A stretch of 64,000 bases of DNA. It comes from Centipeda felix (GTDB lineage Bacteria; Bacillota; Negativicutes; Selenomonadales; Selenomonadaceae). The translations under genes and the position numbers were made by a program. The notes below the pieces were generated by a model that did not search any database, was not told the DNA's origin, and saw only the letters and a program-made list of their open reading frames with translations. This document shows positions 35,578-44,730 of the stretch, piece after piece; within the stretch, counting starts at the first letter, position 1; every line of letters begins with the position of its first letter. Location: assembly GCF_900186465.1 (NCBI RefSeq), contig NZ_LT891959.1, positions 890,785 to 954,784 of the forward strand, read 5' to 3'.

Positions 35578-36774
35578 ATGAAAGCAAATTTTGAGACGAG
35601 CCTTCGGCAGTTGGAAGGGCTCAGAACACAGGATATGTTCGGGCAGGATTTCCTGCTGACGTGGGACAAGACGGATGATGAGCTGAAGGCTGTCTGGGCG
35701 GCAGCGGACGCACTCCGCGCCCTGCGCGAGGAAAACATCTCAGCGCGCCTCTTCGACAGCGGCCTTGGGATCTCCATCTTCCGCGACAATTCAACACGCA
35801 CGCGCTTCTCCTTTGCCTCGGCGTGCAACTTCCTCGGGTTGACCGTGCAGGATCTCGACGAGAAGAAGAGCCAGATTGCACACGGCGAAACAGTGCGCGA
35901 GACGGCGAACATGGTCTCGTTCATGGCGGACGTGATCGGCATCCGCGACGATATGTACATCGGCAAGGGGCATACCTACCAGCTCGAAGTCGCACAAGCG
36001 ATTGAGCAAGGGCACAAGGACGGCATTCTCGAACAGCGTCCGACCATTGTGAACCTGCAGTGTGACATCGACCACCCGACGCAGGCCATGGCGGACGCAG
36101 CGCACATCATCCACACATTCGGCGGCATGGAGCAGCTGCGCGGCAAGAAGATTGCAATGACATGGGCCTACTCGCCGTCCTACGGCAAGCCGCTCTCGGT
36201 GCCGCAGGGCGTGATCGGGCTGTTCACGCGGCTCGGCATGGATGTCGTGCTCGCACATCCGGAGGGCTATGAAGTCATGCCCGATGTGCTGAATGTAGCG
36301 AAGGAAAACGTGCAGAAAGGCGGCGGTTCGTTCCGTGTGACGCATGATATGGACGACGCTTTTGCGGATGCCGCCATCGTCTACCCGAAGAGCTGGGCAC
36401 CCTTCGCGGCGATGGAAAAGCGCACGAAGCTCTACGCAGATGGCGACGAGGCCGGCATCAATGCGCTCGAAAAGGAACTCCTCGCACAGAATGCGGGACA
36501 CAAGGATTGGTGCTGCACCGAGGAGCGGATGCGGCGCACGGAGGGCGGCAAGGCACTCTATCTGCACTGCCTGCCGGCTGACATCAACGACGTCAGCTGT
36601 GCACAGGGCGAGGTCGAGGCATCCGTATTCGACCGCTATCGCGACCATCTCTACAAGGAAGCGAGTTACAAGCCTTATATCATCGCCGCAATGATCCTGC
36701 TCGCGAAAGCAAAAGATCCCGCGGCGGCACTCCGTGCGATGACGTCCCGCGCCCTGCCCCGCAAGATCTACTGA
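35578..36774 (+). CDS. ygeW: Knotted carbamoyltransferase YgeW
   Basis: 398 residues from ATG 35578 (AAAGGAG upstream). STRTR in RDNSTRTRFSF binds carbamoyl phosphate, and HCLPADI is the ornithine/aspartate transcarbamoylase HCLP motif. In catabolic clusters it runs backwards, phosphorolysing a ureido group to give an amine and carbamoyl phosphate, which the next gene product can use to make ATP. The substrate here is probably a ureido form of diaminopropionate. Confidence 0.92.
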   Translation: MKANFETSLRQLEGLRTQDMFGQDFLLTWDKTDDELKAVWAAADALRALREENISARLFDSGLGISIFRDNSTRTRFSFASACNFLGLTVQDLDEKKSQIAHGETVRETANMVSFMADVIGIRDDMYIGKGHTYQLEVAQAIEQGHKDGILEQRPTIVNLQCDIDHPTQAMADAAHIIHTFGGMEQLRGKKIAMTWAYSPSYGKPLSVPQGVIGLFTRLGMDVVLAHPEGYEVMPDVLNVAKENVQKGGGSFRVTHDMDDAFADAAIVYPKSWAPFAAMEKRTKLYADGDEAGINALEKELLAQNAGHKDWCCTEERMRRTEGGKALYLHCLPADINDVSCAQGEVEASVFDRYRDHLYKEASYKPYIIAAMILLAKAKDPAAALRAMTSRALPRKIY

Positions 36775-36784
36775 GGGCAGGAGT

Positions 36785-37750
36785 ATGGAGCAGCAAGAAA
36801 AAAGCGGGAAGAAGAAGCGGCGCGTTGTCATTGCACTCGGCGGCAATGCGCTTGGCAAAAGCCTGCCGGAGCAGATACAGGCCGTCAAGATCACGTCGAA
36901 GGCGATCGTGGATCTCATCGAAGAGGGCTGCGAGGTCGTCGTCACGCACGGCAACGGCCCGCAGGTCGGCATGATCAACAATGCAATGGCGGCGCTCTCG
37001 CGCGAAAATCCTGCGCAGCCGAACACGCCGCTCTCGGTCTGCGTTGCCATGAGTCAGGCGTACATCGGCTATGACCTGCAGAACGCCCTGCGCGAGGAGC
37101 TTTTGAATCGCGGCATCACGAACATCTCCGTCGCAACCATCATCACGCAGTCACGCGTCGATGCGGACGACCCGGCATTCGATGATCCGACGAAGCCGAT
37201 CGGACACTTCATGACGAAAGAGCAGGCCGCATTCGCCGAAAAGAATTACGGCTACATCATGAAGGAGGACGCGGGGCGCGGCTACCGCCGCGTCGTTGCC
37301 TCCCCGATGCCGCGCGAGATCATCGAGATCGGTGCCATTCGCGCCCTCGTTGAGGCGGGACAGCTCGTCGTTGCCTGCGGCGGCGGCGGCATCCCCGTCA
37401 TGCGGAACGGCAATCACTTGAAGGGCGCGAGTGCCGTCATCGACAAGGATTTCGGCAGTGAGCTCATCGCGGAAAATTTGGAAGCCGACTACCTGATTAT
37501 CCTTACGGCAGTTGAAAAGGTTGCGATCAACTATCGAAAACCTGACGAAGAGTGGCTGGATGAGCTGACGCCCGAGGAGGCGCGCCGCTATATTGCCGAG
37601 GGACAGTTTGCCCCCGGCTCCATGCTGCCGAAGGTCGAGGCGGCCATCCGCTTCGCCGAGTCCGCACCGGGGCGCATAGCCCTCATCACACTCCTCGAAA
37701 AGGCCAGGGACAGCGTGCTCGGCAAGACCGGCACACAGATCCACGCATGA
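36785..37750 (+). CDS. yqeA: Carbamate kinase
   Basis: 321 residues, slightly longer than usual because of a basic N-terminal tail. IALGGNALGKS is the N-terminal phosphate-binding loop, VTHGNGPQVG and ACGGGGIPV are family signatures, and DKDFGSELIAENL lies in the nucleotide region. It transfers phosphate from carbamoyl phosphate to ADP, giving ATP, CO2 and ammonia. The start is 11 bp after ygeW, so the two steps are made together. Confidence 0.94.
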   Translation: MEQQEKSGKKKRRVVIALGGNALGKSLPEQIQAVKITSKAIVDLIEEGCEVVVTHGNGPQVGMINNAMAALSRENPAQPNTPLSVCVAMSQAYIGYDLQNALREELLNRGITNISVATIITQSRVDADDPAFDDPTKPIGHFMTKEQAAFAEKNYGYIMKEDAGRGYRRVVASPMPREIIEIGAIRALVEAGQLVVACGGGGIPVMRNGNHLKGASAVIDKDFGSELIAENLEADYLIILTAVEKVAINYRKPDEEWLDELTPEEARRYIAEGQFAPGSMLPKVEAAIRFAESAPGRIALITLLEKARDSVLGKTGTQIHA

Positions 37751-37792
37751 ACAACGCCCTGTCAGATTTTCCCATTGTTAGGAGGGATAACT

Positions 37793-39262
37793 ATGCAGAC
37801 GCAGTCAGAGTATCAAGTGGAGAAGGATGGCATTGTCAGCCTAACCGAGGCGGGCGTAAAGGCCATTGAGAACCACAAGAATTTCTACAGCCCGGCGACC
37901 AGCCCCATACCGCGCGAGAAACGCGACTGGCACACAAAGGACATGGCAAACCTGTGGATCGGCATCATGGTGTCGATCGCGGTTTACCAGGTCGCGAGCG
38001 GTCTGTTGGTCGCAGGCATGACATGGTACCAGGCGCTCATCACGATTGTCCTTGGTCACACGTTGGTCATGGCGGTCGCGATGATCATCGGTCACTATGG
38101 CGTGAAGTACGGCATGAACTATGCAATGCTGGGCAAGACCATCTTCGGGGAGAAAGGGCTTTTCATCCCCGCACTGATCCGCGGCATTCTTGGCGTCTTC
38201 TGGTTCGGCGTGCAGGCTTGGATCGGCGGACAGGCGGTGAACATCATCATCCAGACGATCGTCCCGAGCTGGGAGGGGCTCGGGTTCACGGGCTTCTTCA
38301 TCTCCTTCCTGATCTTCTGGGCGATCAATGTCTACATCGCGGCCTATGGCAACAAGGCGGTCAAGATCCTCGAGGGTGTTTCCGCACCTGCGCTGATCCT
38401 GATGAGTCTCATCGTCATCATCTGGGGGTTCAGCACCGCAGGCTGGAGCCTTGACACACTCCTCAGCGCGCGGGTTCTCCAGCCGCAGGAAGGCATAGAC
38501 TTCTGGACGCTCTTTTGGCCGGCACTCTCCGCTATGATCGCCTTTGACGGCGGCATTGCGCTCTCCATGCCGGACTTTACGCGCAGCTGCGTCAACCAAC
38601 GGGCACAGATCCTCGGTCAGATCATCAGCGCACCGATCATGACGGGCTACATTGCCTTCGTCGGCATCTGCGGCACCGCCGGTGCATGGCTCGCATTCGG
38701 CAAAGAGATTTGGGAACCCGCCGTGCTCGTCGGCAATTTCGACAGCATTGCGATCCGCCTCATTTTCTCCATCTTCATCATCATGGCCATCCTGACGACG
38801 AACGTCGCGGGCAACTTGATCCCGCCCGTGAACATCGTGGCATCCTACGTCAAGGGGCGCCTCAGCTATCGTCAGGTGGCGATCCTCGTTGCAGTCCTCT
38901 CGCTCTTTGCACAGCCATGGAACTCTCTTTCCAGTGCCTACCACCTGATCTTCGATGTGACGCAGTTCCTCGGCGCTCTGATCGGTCCGATCTCGGGTAT
39001 CTACATCGCAGCCTACCTCGTGGAGTACCGCACGGAGATCAGCATTGTTGACGCCTACATCGAGGGACAGGGAAAATATTTCCACACAAATGGCTGGAAT
39101 GTGCGAGCTCTCCTCATCGTAGCCATCTTCACCGCGCTCATCTTCATGGGACGCTTTGTCCCTGTGCTTGAGCCTCTCTTCAACAACGCCTACGTCTTCG
39201 GCACGCTCGGCGCAGGTCTGACCTATGCGCTCATTGTAAAGCTGGGGGGCGCGTCCAAATGA
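37793..39262 (+). CDS. NCS1-family permease (hydantoin/allantoin/nucleobase type)
   Basis: 489 residues from ATG 37793 (TTAGGAGGG upstream), with about 12 membrane segments. WFGVQAWIGGQA (about 140) and the preceding LIRGILGVF are typical of NCS1 symporters such as Mhp1 and PucI, which import hydantoins, allantoin or nucleobases. Its position between carbamate kinase and hydantoinase points to the pathway substrate, probably a cyclic ureide. Confidence 0.88.
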   Translation: MQTQSEYQVEKDGIVSLTEAGVKAIENHKNFYSPATSPIPREKRDWHTKDMANLWIGIMVSIAVYQVASGLLVAGMTWYQALITIVLGHTLVMAVAMIIGHYGVKYGMNYAMLGKTIFGEKGLFIPALIRGILGVFWFGVQAWIGGQAVNIIIQTIVPSWEGLGFTGFFISFLIFWAINVYIAAYGNKAVKILEGVSAPALILMSLIVIIWGFSTAGWSLDTLLSARVLQPQEGIDFWTLFWPALSAMIAFDGGIALSMPDFTRSCVNQRAQILGQIISAPIMTGYIAFVGICGTAGAWLAFGKEIWEPAVLVGNFDSIAIRLIFSIFIIMAILTTNVAGNLIPPVNIVASYVKGRLSYRQVAILVAVLSLFAQPWNSLSSAYHLIFDVTQFLGALIGPISGIYIAAYLVEYRTEISIVDAYIEGQGKYFHTNGWNVRALLIVAIFTALIFMGRFVPVLEPLFNNAYVFGTLGAGLTYALIVKLGGASK

Positions 39263-40656
39263 GGACCGTCATCAAGGGAGGGCTCGTCTGTCTGCCGAGC
39301 GATCCCACGCATCTCGACATTGCCGTCGAGAATGGCGTCATCACAGAAATCGCCGAGAATCTAGATGTCGGAGACGATTTCCTCATCGACGCCTGCGGCA
39401 TGGTCGTCGTGCCGGGCGGCATTGACCCGCACACCCACATGGATCTCCAGCAATCCCCCAAGTACAGGGCATGCGATACCTTCCTCACGGGCGGCATCGC
39501 GGCGGCCTGCGGCGGTACGACAACCATCATCGATCACATCGCATTCGGTCCACCCGGCTGCACGCTCCGCCAACCGCTCGACGTCTATTGGGATCTCGCG
39601 AAGGATTGCCCGATTGACTACAGCTTTCACGGCGTGCTGCAGCATGTGGACATGGACATCCTCGACGAACTCGGGGGACTGATCGATGCGGGCTTCCCAA
39701 GCTTCAAGGCGTACACGACCTACGGCTTCCCACTGACGGAGGCAGGGCTCATGCCCATTCTGCGCGTGATGCGAGAGCGCGCCGGACTCCTCACCGTCCA
39801 TTGTGAAAGTGACGTGATCACGAACACGCTCCGCAGAGAGCTGGGCGCAGGGGAGCAGGAACCCATCGAACATGCGCTGACGCGTCCCAACATCGCCGAG
39901 GCGATGAGCGTCAACATGCTGCTCTCCATCGCACGGGCGGCAGGCGATGCGCCCGCCTACATCGTGCATCTGTCGGCGCATGAGAGCCTCGATCAGCTGC
40001 GCCTCGCGCGGCAGGAGGGGCAGCGCAACGCCTACGCCGAGACCTGCACCCAGTACCTCACACTCACGGAGGACAAATTTCGGGGAAATGCCGACGATGC
40101 CATCCAGTACATCATGGCGCCGCCGCTCCGCAAGGAGGAGGATCGCGCGGCGCTCTGGCAGGGGCTGCACGACGGCGACATCCAAGTTGTTGCCACCGAC
40201 CACTGCCCCTTTATGCCCGATGAAAAACGCGCCTATACCAAAGACTTCCGCGACTGCCCGGGCGGTGTGCCGGGCGTTGAGGAGCGCATGCCGCTCATCT
40301 TCAGCGAAGGAGTGCTCGCAGGGCGCATCTCCCTCCCCGATTTTGTTCGCGTGACCAGCACGAACGCGGCGAAGATCTTCGGTCTTTATCCCAAGAAGGG
40401 AACGCTCCTCCCAGGGAGTGACGCCGACATCGTCCTGATCGACCCACGGCGGGAGCATACCCTCACCGCAAGCGATCTTCACAGCACCTGCGGCTGGACC
40501 CCATATGAGGGCATGACCGTGCGCGCATCAATCGCCCTCACCATGCTGCGCGGCGAAGTCATCGCGCGGGAGGGTGCATTCCTCGGACAGCGCGGCTATG
40601 GCCAGTTCCTCCAACGCAAGCGCAATGTCCCCTACGAGGATATTGTGCGGTGCTGA
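39259..40656 (+). CDS. hyuA: Hydantoinase/dihydropyrimidinase (HyuA-like)
   Basis: 465 residues, starting in a 4-bp overlap with the permease (ATGA). All metal-site motifs of cyclic amidohydrolases are present: DPHTHMD, the lysine to be carboxylated in FKAYTTYG, VHCESD, VHLSAHES and ATDHCPF. It opens five- or six-membered cyclic ureides to carbamoyl amino acids. It ends the catabolic operon. Confidence 0.92.
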   Translation: MRTVIKGGLVCLPSDPTHLDIAVENGVITEIAENLDVGDDFLIDACGMVVVPGGIDPHTHMDLQQSPKYRACDTFLTGGIAAACGGTTTIIDHIAFGPPGCTLRQPLDVYWDLAKDCPIDYSFHGVLQHVDMDILDELGGLIDAGFPSFKAYTTYGFPLTEAGLMPILRVMRERAGLLTVHCESDVITNTLRRELGAGEQEPIEHALTRPNIAEAMSVNMLLSIARAAGDAPAYIVHLSAHESLDQLRLARQEGQRNAYAETCTQYLTLTEDKFRGNADDAIQYIMAPPLRKEEDRAALWQGLHDGDIQVVATDHCPFMPDEKRAYTKDFRDCPGGVPGVEERMPLIFSEGVLAGRISLPDFVRVTSTNAAKIFGLYPKKGTLLPGSDADIVLIDPRREHTLTASDLHSTCGWTPYEGMTVRASIALTMLRGEVIAREGAFLGQRGYGQFLQRKRNVPYEDIVRC

Positions 40657-40670
40657 TCGAAGAGAAACAC

Positions 40671-40700
40671 TTGCTTTTCCTGCGGGGAAAGTGATATGAT
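40671..40700 (+). promoter_or_regulatory. Probable promoter ahead of the YheO-like gene
   Basis: TTGCTT (40671-40676), 18 bp, TATGAT (40695-40700). It lies upstream of the terminator at 40718, so transcripts starting here would pass through that hairpin before reaching the regulator gene. Confidence 0.55.
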
Positions 40701-40717
40701 AACAGAAAATGCACGAG

Positions 40718-40760
40718 GGAAGCCGCTTCCATGCTGCATGGGAGCGGCTTCCTTTTTTTT
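40718..40760 (+). terminator. Terminator after hyuA, or leader attenuator of the next gene
   Basis: Hairpin GGAAGCCGCT/AGCGGCTTCC with a 20-nt apical region, then eight T residues. Confidence 0.85.
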
Positions 40761-40786
40761 GAGAACTGTGAAGGGGTTTTGATAGC

Positions 40787-41431
40787 ATGATGAACGGGCA
40801 ACTCCTCGCCTGTCTGAAACAAATCGCCGGCGGCATTGCCCAGCAATTCGGTCCGAACTGCGAAGTCGTCGTGCATGATCTCTCCGACGTGGAGCACTCC
40901 ATCGTCGCCATCGAGAACGGTCATATCTCCGGCCGCAAGGTCGGCGACGGGCCATCCATGGCCGTGCTCGACGCGCTCAGCGGTCACCCCGAAAAGCTGC
41001 ATACAGAAGGCAGCTACCTCACGAAGGGCAAGAACGGACGTGTGCTCAAATCGACGACCGTCTACCTGCGCGACACGAGCGGAAAGATCATCGCCCTCTT
41101 CTGCATGAACTTCGACATCACGGAGCTTTCTCTCGCCGGCAGTGCACTTGCCCCCCTCATCTCCGTCATGTCACCGAAGGGCGAGGATCGCAACATCCCG
41201 CAGAACGTCGCGGAGCTCCTCGACGACTTGCTCGAGGATTCCGTGCGCCTTGTCGGAAAGCCCGTACCGCTGATGGCGCGCGAGGATAAAATGCGCGCTG
41301 TTCAATTCCTAAATGAGCGCGGTGCCCTGCTCATCACAAAATCCGGAGACAAGATTTCCAAATTCCTCGGGATCTCGAAGTACACGCTCTACAGCTATAT
41401 TGGGGGAGCCTCGGACGAGCCGTCTGTGTGA
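40787..41431 (+). CDS. YheO-like PAS-HTH transcriptional regulator
   Basis: 214 residues. An N-terminal YheO-type PAS domain (about 10-120, with GPNCEVVVHDLSD) is followed by a C-terminal DauR/HTH-22 helix-turn-helix (about 165-210, ITKSGDKISKFLGISKYTLY). Relatives control amino-acid or ureide catabolic genes next to them. It follows the hydantoinase operon and probably regulates it. Confidence 0.88.
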   Translation: MMNGQLLACLKQIAGGIAQQFGPNCEVVVHDLSDVEHSIVAIENGHISGRKVGDGPSMAVLDALSGHPEKLHTEGSYLTKGKNGRVLKSTTVYLRDTSGKIIALFCMNFDITELSLAGSALAPLISVMSPKGEDRNIPQNVAELLDDLLEDSVRLVGKPVPLMAREDKMRAVQFLNERGALLITKSGDKISKFLGISKYTLYSYIGGASDEPSV

Positions 41432-41458
41432 TTCGCCGGCATATCCCCGCCCTCTGCT

Positions 41459-41505
41459 AAAAATCCCCTCTCTGCCGAATGCATGCGTCAGAGAAGGGAT
41501 TTTTC
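41459..41505. terminator. Bidirectional terminator with dispersed hairpin sequence
   Basis: Arms AAAAATCCC...TCTCTG and CAGAGA...GGGATTTTT between two convergent genes. Its TGCCGAA-GCAT loop and TTTTTCCTTTATTCAA flank resemble the hairpin at 32753-32820. Confidence 0.85.
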
Positions 41506-41507
41506 CT

Positions 41508-42305
41508 TTATTCAAGTGCAATCTTCACATTCAGCCCGACCTCGCCCGCGATAACGCGCAGCCGATTCCAGTACGCGGGCAAGATCGTGCCGTCGCCCTC
41601 GATCGGATAGGGGATGCCGAGCCGCTGATATTTCCCCTTGCCGAGGTTATGATAGGGCAGGATGTCCACGCATTCGACCGCATCCCCGAGCTTTTTAACG
41701 AATTCCATGCGCTTTTGCACATCTATGAGATCATCGTTGTACCCCGGCACAATCACCATACGGATGATAAGACGCTGTCCCTTTGCCGCGAGTTTTTCAA
41801 GATTCGCAAGAATACGGACATTGCTCCTGCCCGTACATCTCCTGTGCATTTCCTCATCAAATGCCTTCACATCATAGAGGACATACTCCATGCGGTCGGA
41901 GAGGAGGTCAAGCGTTTCCCACGGGACATCGCCAGCTGTGTCGAGTGCGGAGGAAATGCCCATCGCCAAGAGGCGCTCCGCTGTGTCCGCGACGAAGTCT
42001 TCCTGCAGTGCTGCCTCCCCGCCGGAAAAGGTAACGCCGCCGCCCGACTCCTCATAAAAGGTACGGTCGCGTGCAAGCCATGCGGCGAGCTGTGCACTGT
42101 CCCACTCCTCACCGACCTCCTGCGTGCGCTCCTCGCCGCCAAGCGTGAAATGCATCGTCTTCTTCCCCGGCAGCATTAGCTCGGGATTCGAGCACCACTT
42201 ACAGCGCAGATTGCAGTCGACGCAGAACACCGTTGTACGGATGCCGGGACCGTCCTTTGTGGAGTAGCCCTGCAGCGAACCGACGAGACCTTTCACACTC
42301 ACCAC
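41508..42305 (-). CDS. Glycyl radical enzyme activase
   Basis: 265 residues. The radical SAM cluster motif is CNLRCKWC (about residues 32-39) and the fold resembles PflA, with SGGEA and the GRSNVRI region. Unlike PflC and YbiY-type activases it has no ferredoxin insert between strands 1 and 2; only one extra cysteine (CVDC) lies in front. It should abstract hydrogen from the glycine of the enzyme encoded at 42299-44716, whose stop overlaps its start. Confidence 0.92.
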   Translation of the reverse strand: MVSVKGLVGSLQGYSTKDGPGIRTTVFCVDCNLRCKWCSNPELMLPGKKTMHFTLGGEERTQEVGEEWDSAQLAAWLARDRTFYEESGGGVTFSGGEAALQEDFVADTAERLLAMGISSALDTAGDVPWETLDLLSDRMEYVLYDVKAFDEEMHRRCTGRSNVRILANLEKLAAKGQRLIIRMVIVPGYNDDLIDVQKRMEFVKKLGDAVECVDILPYHNLGKGKYQRLGIPYPIEGDGTILPAYWNRLRVIAGEVGLNVKIALE

Positions 42306-44716
42306 TCGTTCTCCGTACGCGCAATGATGGCATCCTGCGTCTCTGGCATGAGCGAGACGAACTGCGCGCAGTAGCCCGCCACGCGCACGATGAGATCCGT
42401 GTACTGCTCGGGATTCTTCTGCGCGTCGCGCAGCGTCGTGGAGTCAATGACGTTGAACTGATTGTGATAGATGCCCATGCGCTGACTCGCGCGCAGGAAT
42501 CCCACGAATTTTTGCAGATTCTCCTCACCCGCGAGCGTGCCCGGCGCAAAGCGCATGTTGAGCAGCTGTCCCGCCGCAACCTTCCAGTTCGGCAATTTCG
42601 ACACGGAGCGGATGACGGCCGTCGGGCCGTTCACATCCGTCCCCTGCGTCGGCGAGCATCCCTCGTTGAGCGGCGAGCGTGCCATACGCCCGTCCGGCGT
42701 CGCTCCCACGTCCAGACCGTTTGGCACATAGGATGTGATATTGCTCGTGGACATTGTATAGCAGCTGACCTCAGGGCCTCTGCCCGTCCGATCGGTCTTA
42801 TATGCGGGCAGGAGTTCCAGATAAGACTCGAAGATGTCGCGCACGATACCGTCCACCTCGTCCTCATCGTTGCCGAACTTCGGCGCGGACTTGACGAGAT
42901 CGTGGACACGTTTGCCCTCCGCGCCTGTCCAGTTGACATCCATCGCGTGTTTTAGTTCGTCCCATGTCAGCTTTTTCTCGTCAAAGATCAGCTTCTTGAT
43001 CGCCTCGAACGAGTTGCCAAGCACAGCTGGACCGATGTTGGACTGTGAGATCACATCGTATTGACAGCCGCCATTCTTGAGCAGCTTACCGACCTCCATG
43101 CAGTTGTCGATAAAGCAGGAGGCAAACGGATCGGCATCATACACGGCGAGAGCCTTGTCGCAGATCACATCGCATTCGACGGCAATATCCGAGTAGAACT
43201 TCAGCAGCTTCTTCCACGCCGCCCACATCTCATCGTAGGATTTGTATTCGATGTCCCTGCCGGGCTTCCCGTTCACGCTCATCATCTGAATTCCGCTGTC
43301 GGGATCCGTGCCGTTGTAGATGACGAGCTCGAGGATCTTGCCCCAGTTGACGTAGGTCATGCCCGTCGCGCGGTGTCCGTATTTGCCGGGCACGCCCGTC
43401 TCCACGCAGCCGATCGCGCAGTAGTCGAGCGCATCCTCGCGTTTGATACCGAGACTCTCAAGCCCACGTACCGCTGCGTCATCGTTGAACATGGACGGCA
43501 TACCACAGCCCGTACGGATGAGCCGCCCCGCGAGGCGCAGCAGACACTCAGGCGTGTCGGCGTTGTAGCGCATGGAGAAATTCGGCTCTGCCATCGCCGT
43601 GAGGTTCATCGCCTCGATGCAAAGCGCGGACAGTTCGTTCGAGCCGTCCATGCCATCGGGACGATAGCCGCCGACCATCAGGTTCGAGTAGAGCGGATAG
43701 CCCTGGGAAAAACGCGTGTGACCGTAGGGGCGCACCTTGTTGTTGCCGCTGTTCATGAGGAACATATGGGTTGTGATCTCAAGCGCCTTTTCCACCGACA
43801 AAATCCCATGGTCGATATCGTGCCGATAGAGATCGTACATATATTGGTCGAAGCGACCGTAGCAGAAGGAATGCCCGTTGCTCTCGATCATCTGGAGCAT
43901 GTGCACGAGGTAGACCGTCTCGCAGCCCTCCCAGTAGCTCTGCGCGGGGCGCTCCATCAGCGTCTCTGCCATCTCGCCCATCGCCAGCAGTTCTTCACGC
44001 CGTTTCGGAGTCTGCGCCTTCTCTGCCAGCTCCCGTGCGAGCACGGCATAGCGTTTGATAAAGTCGAGTGCCCCCTCAAGCGCGATTACGACCGCCTCGT
44101 AGAAGATGCGGTTCTCCTCTGTGAGATTCGGACACTTCAGATGCGCCTTTGCCTCCTCACTGATGGCGCGGAAGCCCTTTTCGAGAATCAGTTCGTGCTT
44201 CGGGACAATGTGCCCGTCCCCCGACATAGAGATACCGCCACGGTGGATGACCTTCTGTTTCTCCGCCATGCGGACATTCTCTGTCGTTGTCCGCTGCACC
44301 TCGTCCTCGTGCGTATGACCGTGCCAGTAGGGGGCGATGCGGCGAATGTCCTCTTTGACCGCCTCCGTGATGTAGAACACGTCGCCCGTGCGCTTGTCGA
44401 ATTCATCGAGCTCCTTGACCACCCAGTCGATTGAGAACTCTGGGAAAATCGGCGCGGCGAAGTTGCGGCTCGCCTGATTGCCGAAGATCAGGCTGTCCTC
44501 CTCAATATAGATCGTCATATGGCGCAGCGTGTGCGCGAACGCCTTCGCCTTGCGGATCGTATAGTCCTCGCCCTCCGTCTCGCGAAACGACTCCGTGTAG
44601 AGCACGGCACGTTCGCTGCAGATGCTCGCACGACGCTCCTGCATACGGCGGTGAAACCGCTCAATACGCTCCATGTCAAGGTCGTCCGTCTGCGGTACGA
44701 ATTCCAAAAATTTCAT
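42299..44716 (-). CDS. Glycyl radical enzyme of the YbiW/PflD group
   Basis: 805 residues from ATG 44716, behind GGAGGGG. The glycyl radical site is Gly781 in IVRVAGYCAQF, and the catalytic Cys is in DYCAIGCVETG with the Glu that dehydratase-type members carry. Several blocks resemble E. coli YbiW (810 aa): NQAS..AAPIFPE near residue 90, GKxGxRxTGM after the active Cys and DAIIARTE at the C-terminus. As I recall, YbiW and PflD were recently reported to open the ring of 1,5-anhydrohexitol 6-phosphates; the reaction here is inferred only. It is co-transcribed with ydcF and its activase. Confidence 0.85.
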   Translation of the reverse strand: MKFLEFVPQTDDLDMERIERFHRRMQERRASICSERAVLYTESFRETEGEDYTIRKAKAFAHTLRHMTIYIEEDSLIFGNQASRNFAAPIFPEFSIDWVVKELDEFDKRTGDVFYITEAVKEDIRRIAPYWHGHTHEDEVQRTTTENVRMAEKQKVIHRGGISMSGDGHIVPKHELILEKGFRAISEEAKAHLKCPNLTEENRIFYEAVVIALEGALDFIKRYAVLARELAEKAQTPKRREELLAMGEMAETLMERPAQSYWEGCETVYLVHMLQMIESNGHSFCYGRFDQYMYDLYRHDIDHGILSVEKALEITTHMFLMNSGNNKVRPYGHTRFSQGYPLYSNLMVGGYRPDGMDGSNELSALCIEAMNLTAMAEPNFSMRYNADTPECLLRLAGRLIRTGCGMPSMFNDDAAVRGLESLGIKREDALDYCAIGCVETGVPGKYGHRATGMTYVNWGKILELVIYNGTDPDSGIQMMSVNGKPGRDIEYKSYDEMWAAWKKLLKFYSDIAVECDVICDKALAVYDADPFASCFIDNCMEVGKLLKNGGCQYDVISQSNIGPAVLGNSFEAIKKLIFDEKKLTWDELKHAMDVNWTGAEGKRVHDLVKSAPKFGNDEDEVDGIVRDIFESYLELLPAYKTDRTGRGPEVSCYTMSTSNITSYVPNGLDVGATPDGRMARSPLNEGCSPTQGTDVNGPTAVIRSVSKLPNWKVAAGQLLNMRFAPGTLAGEENLQKFVGFLRASQRMGIYHNQFNVIDSTTLRDAQKNPEQYTDLIVRVAGYCAQFVSLMPETQDAIIARTENEW

Positions 44717-44730
44717 ATTCACCCCTCCAT

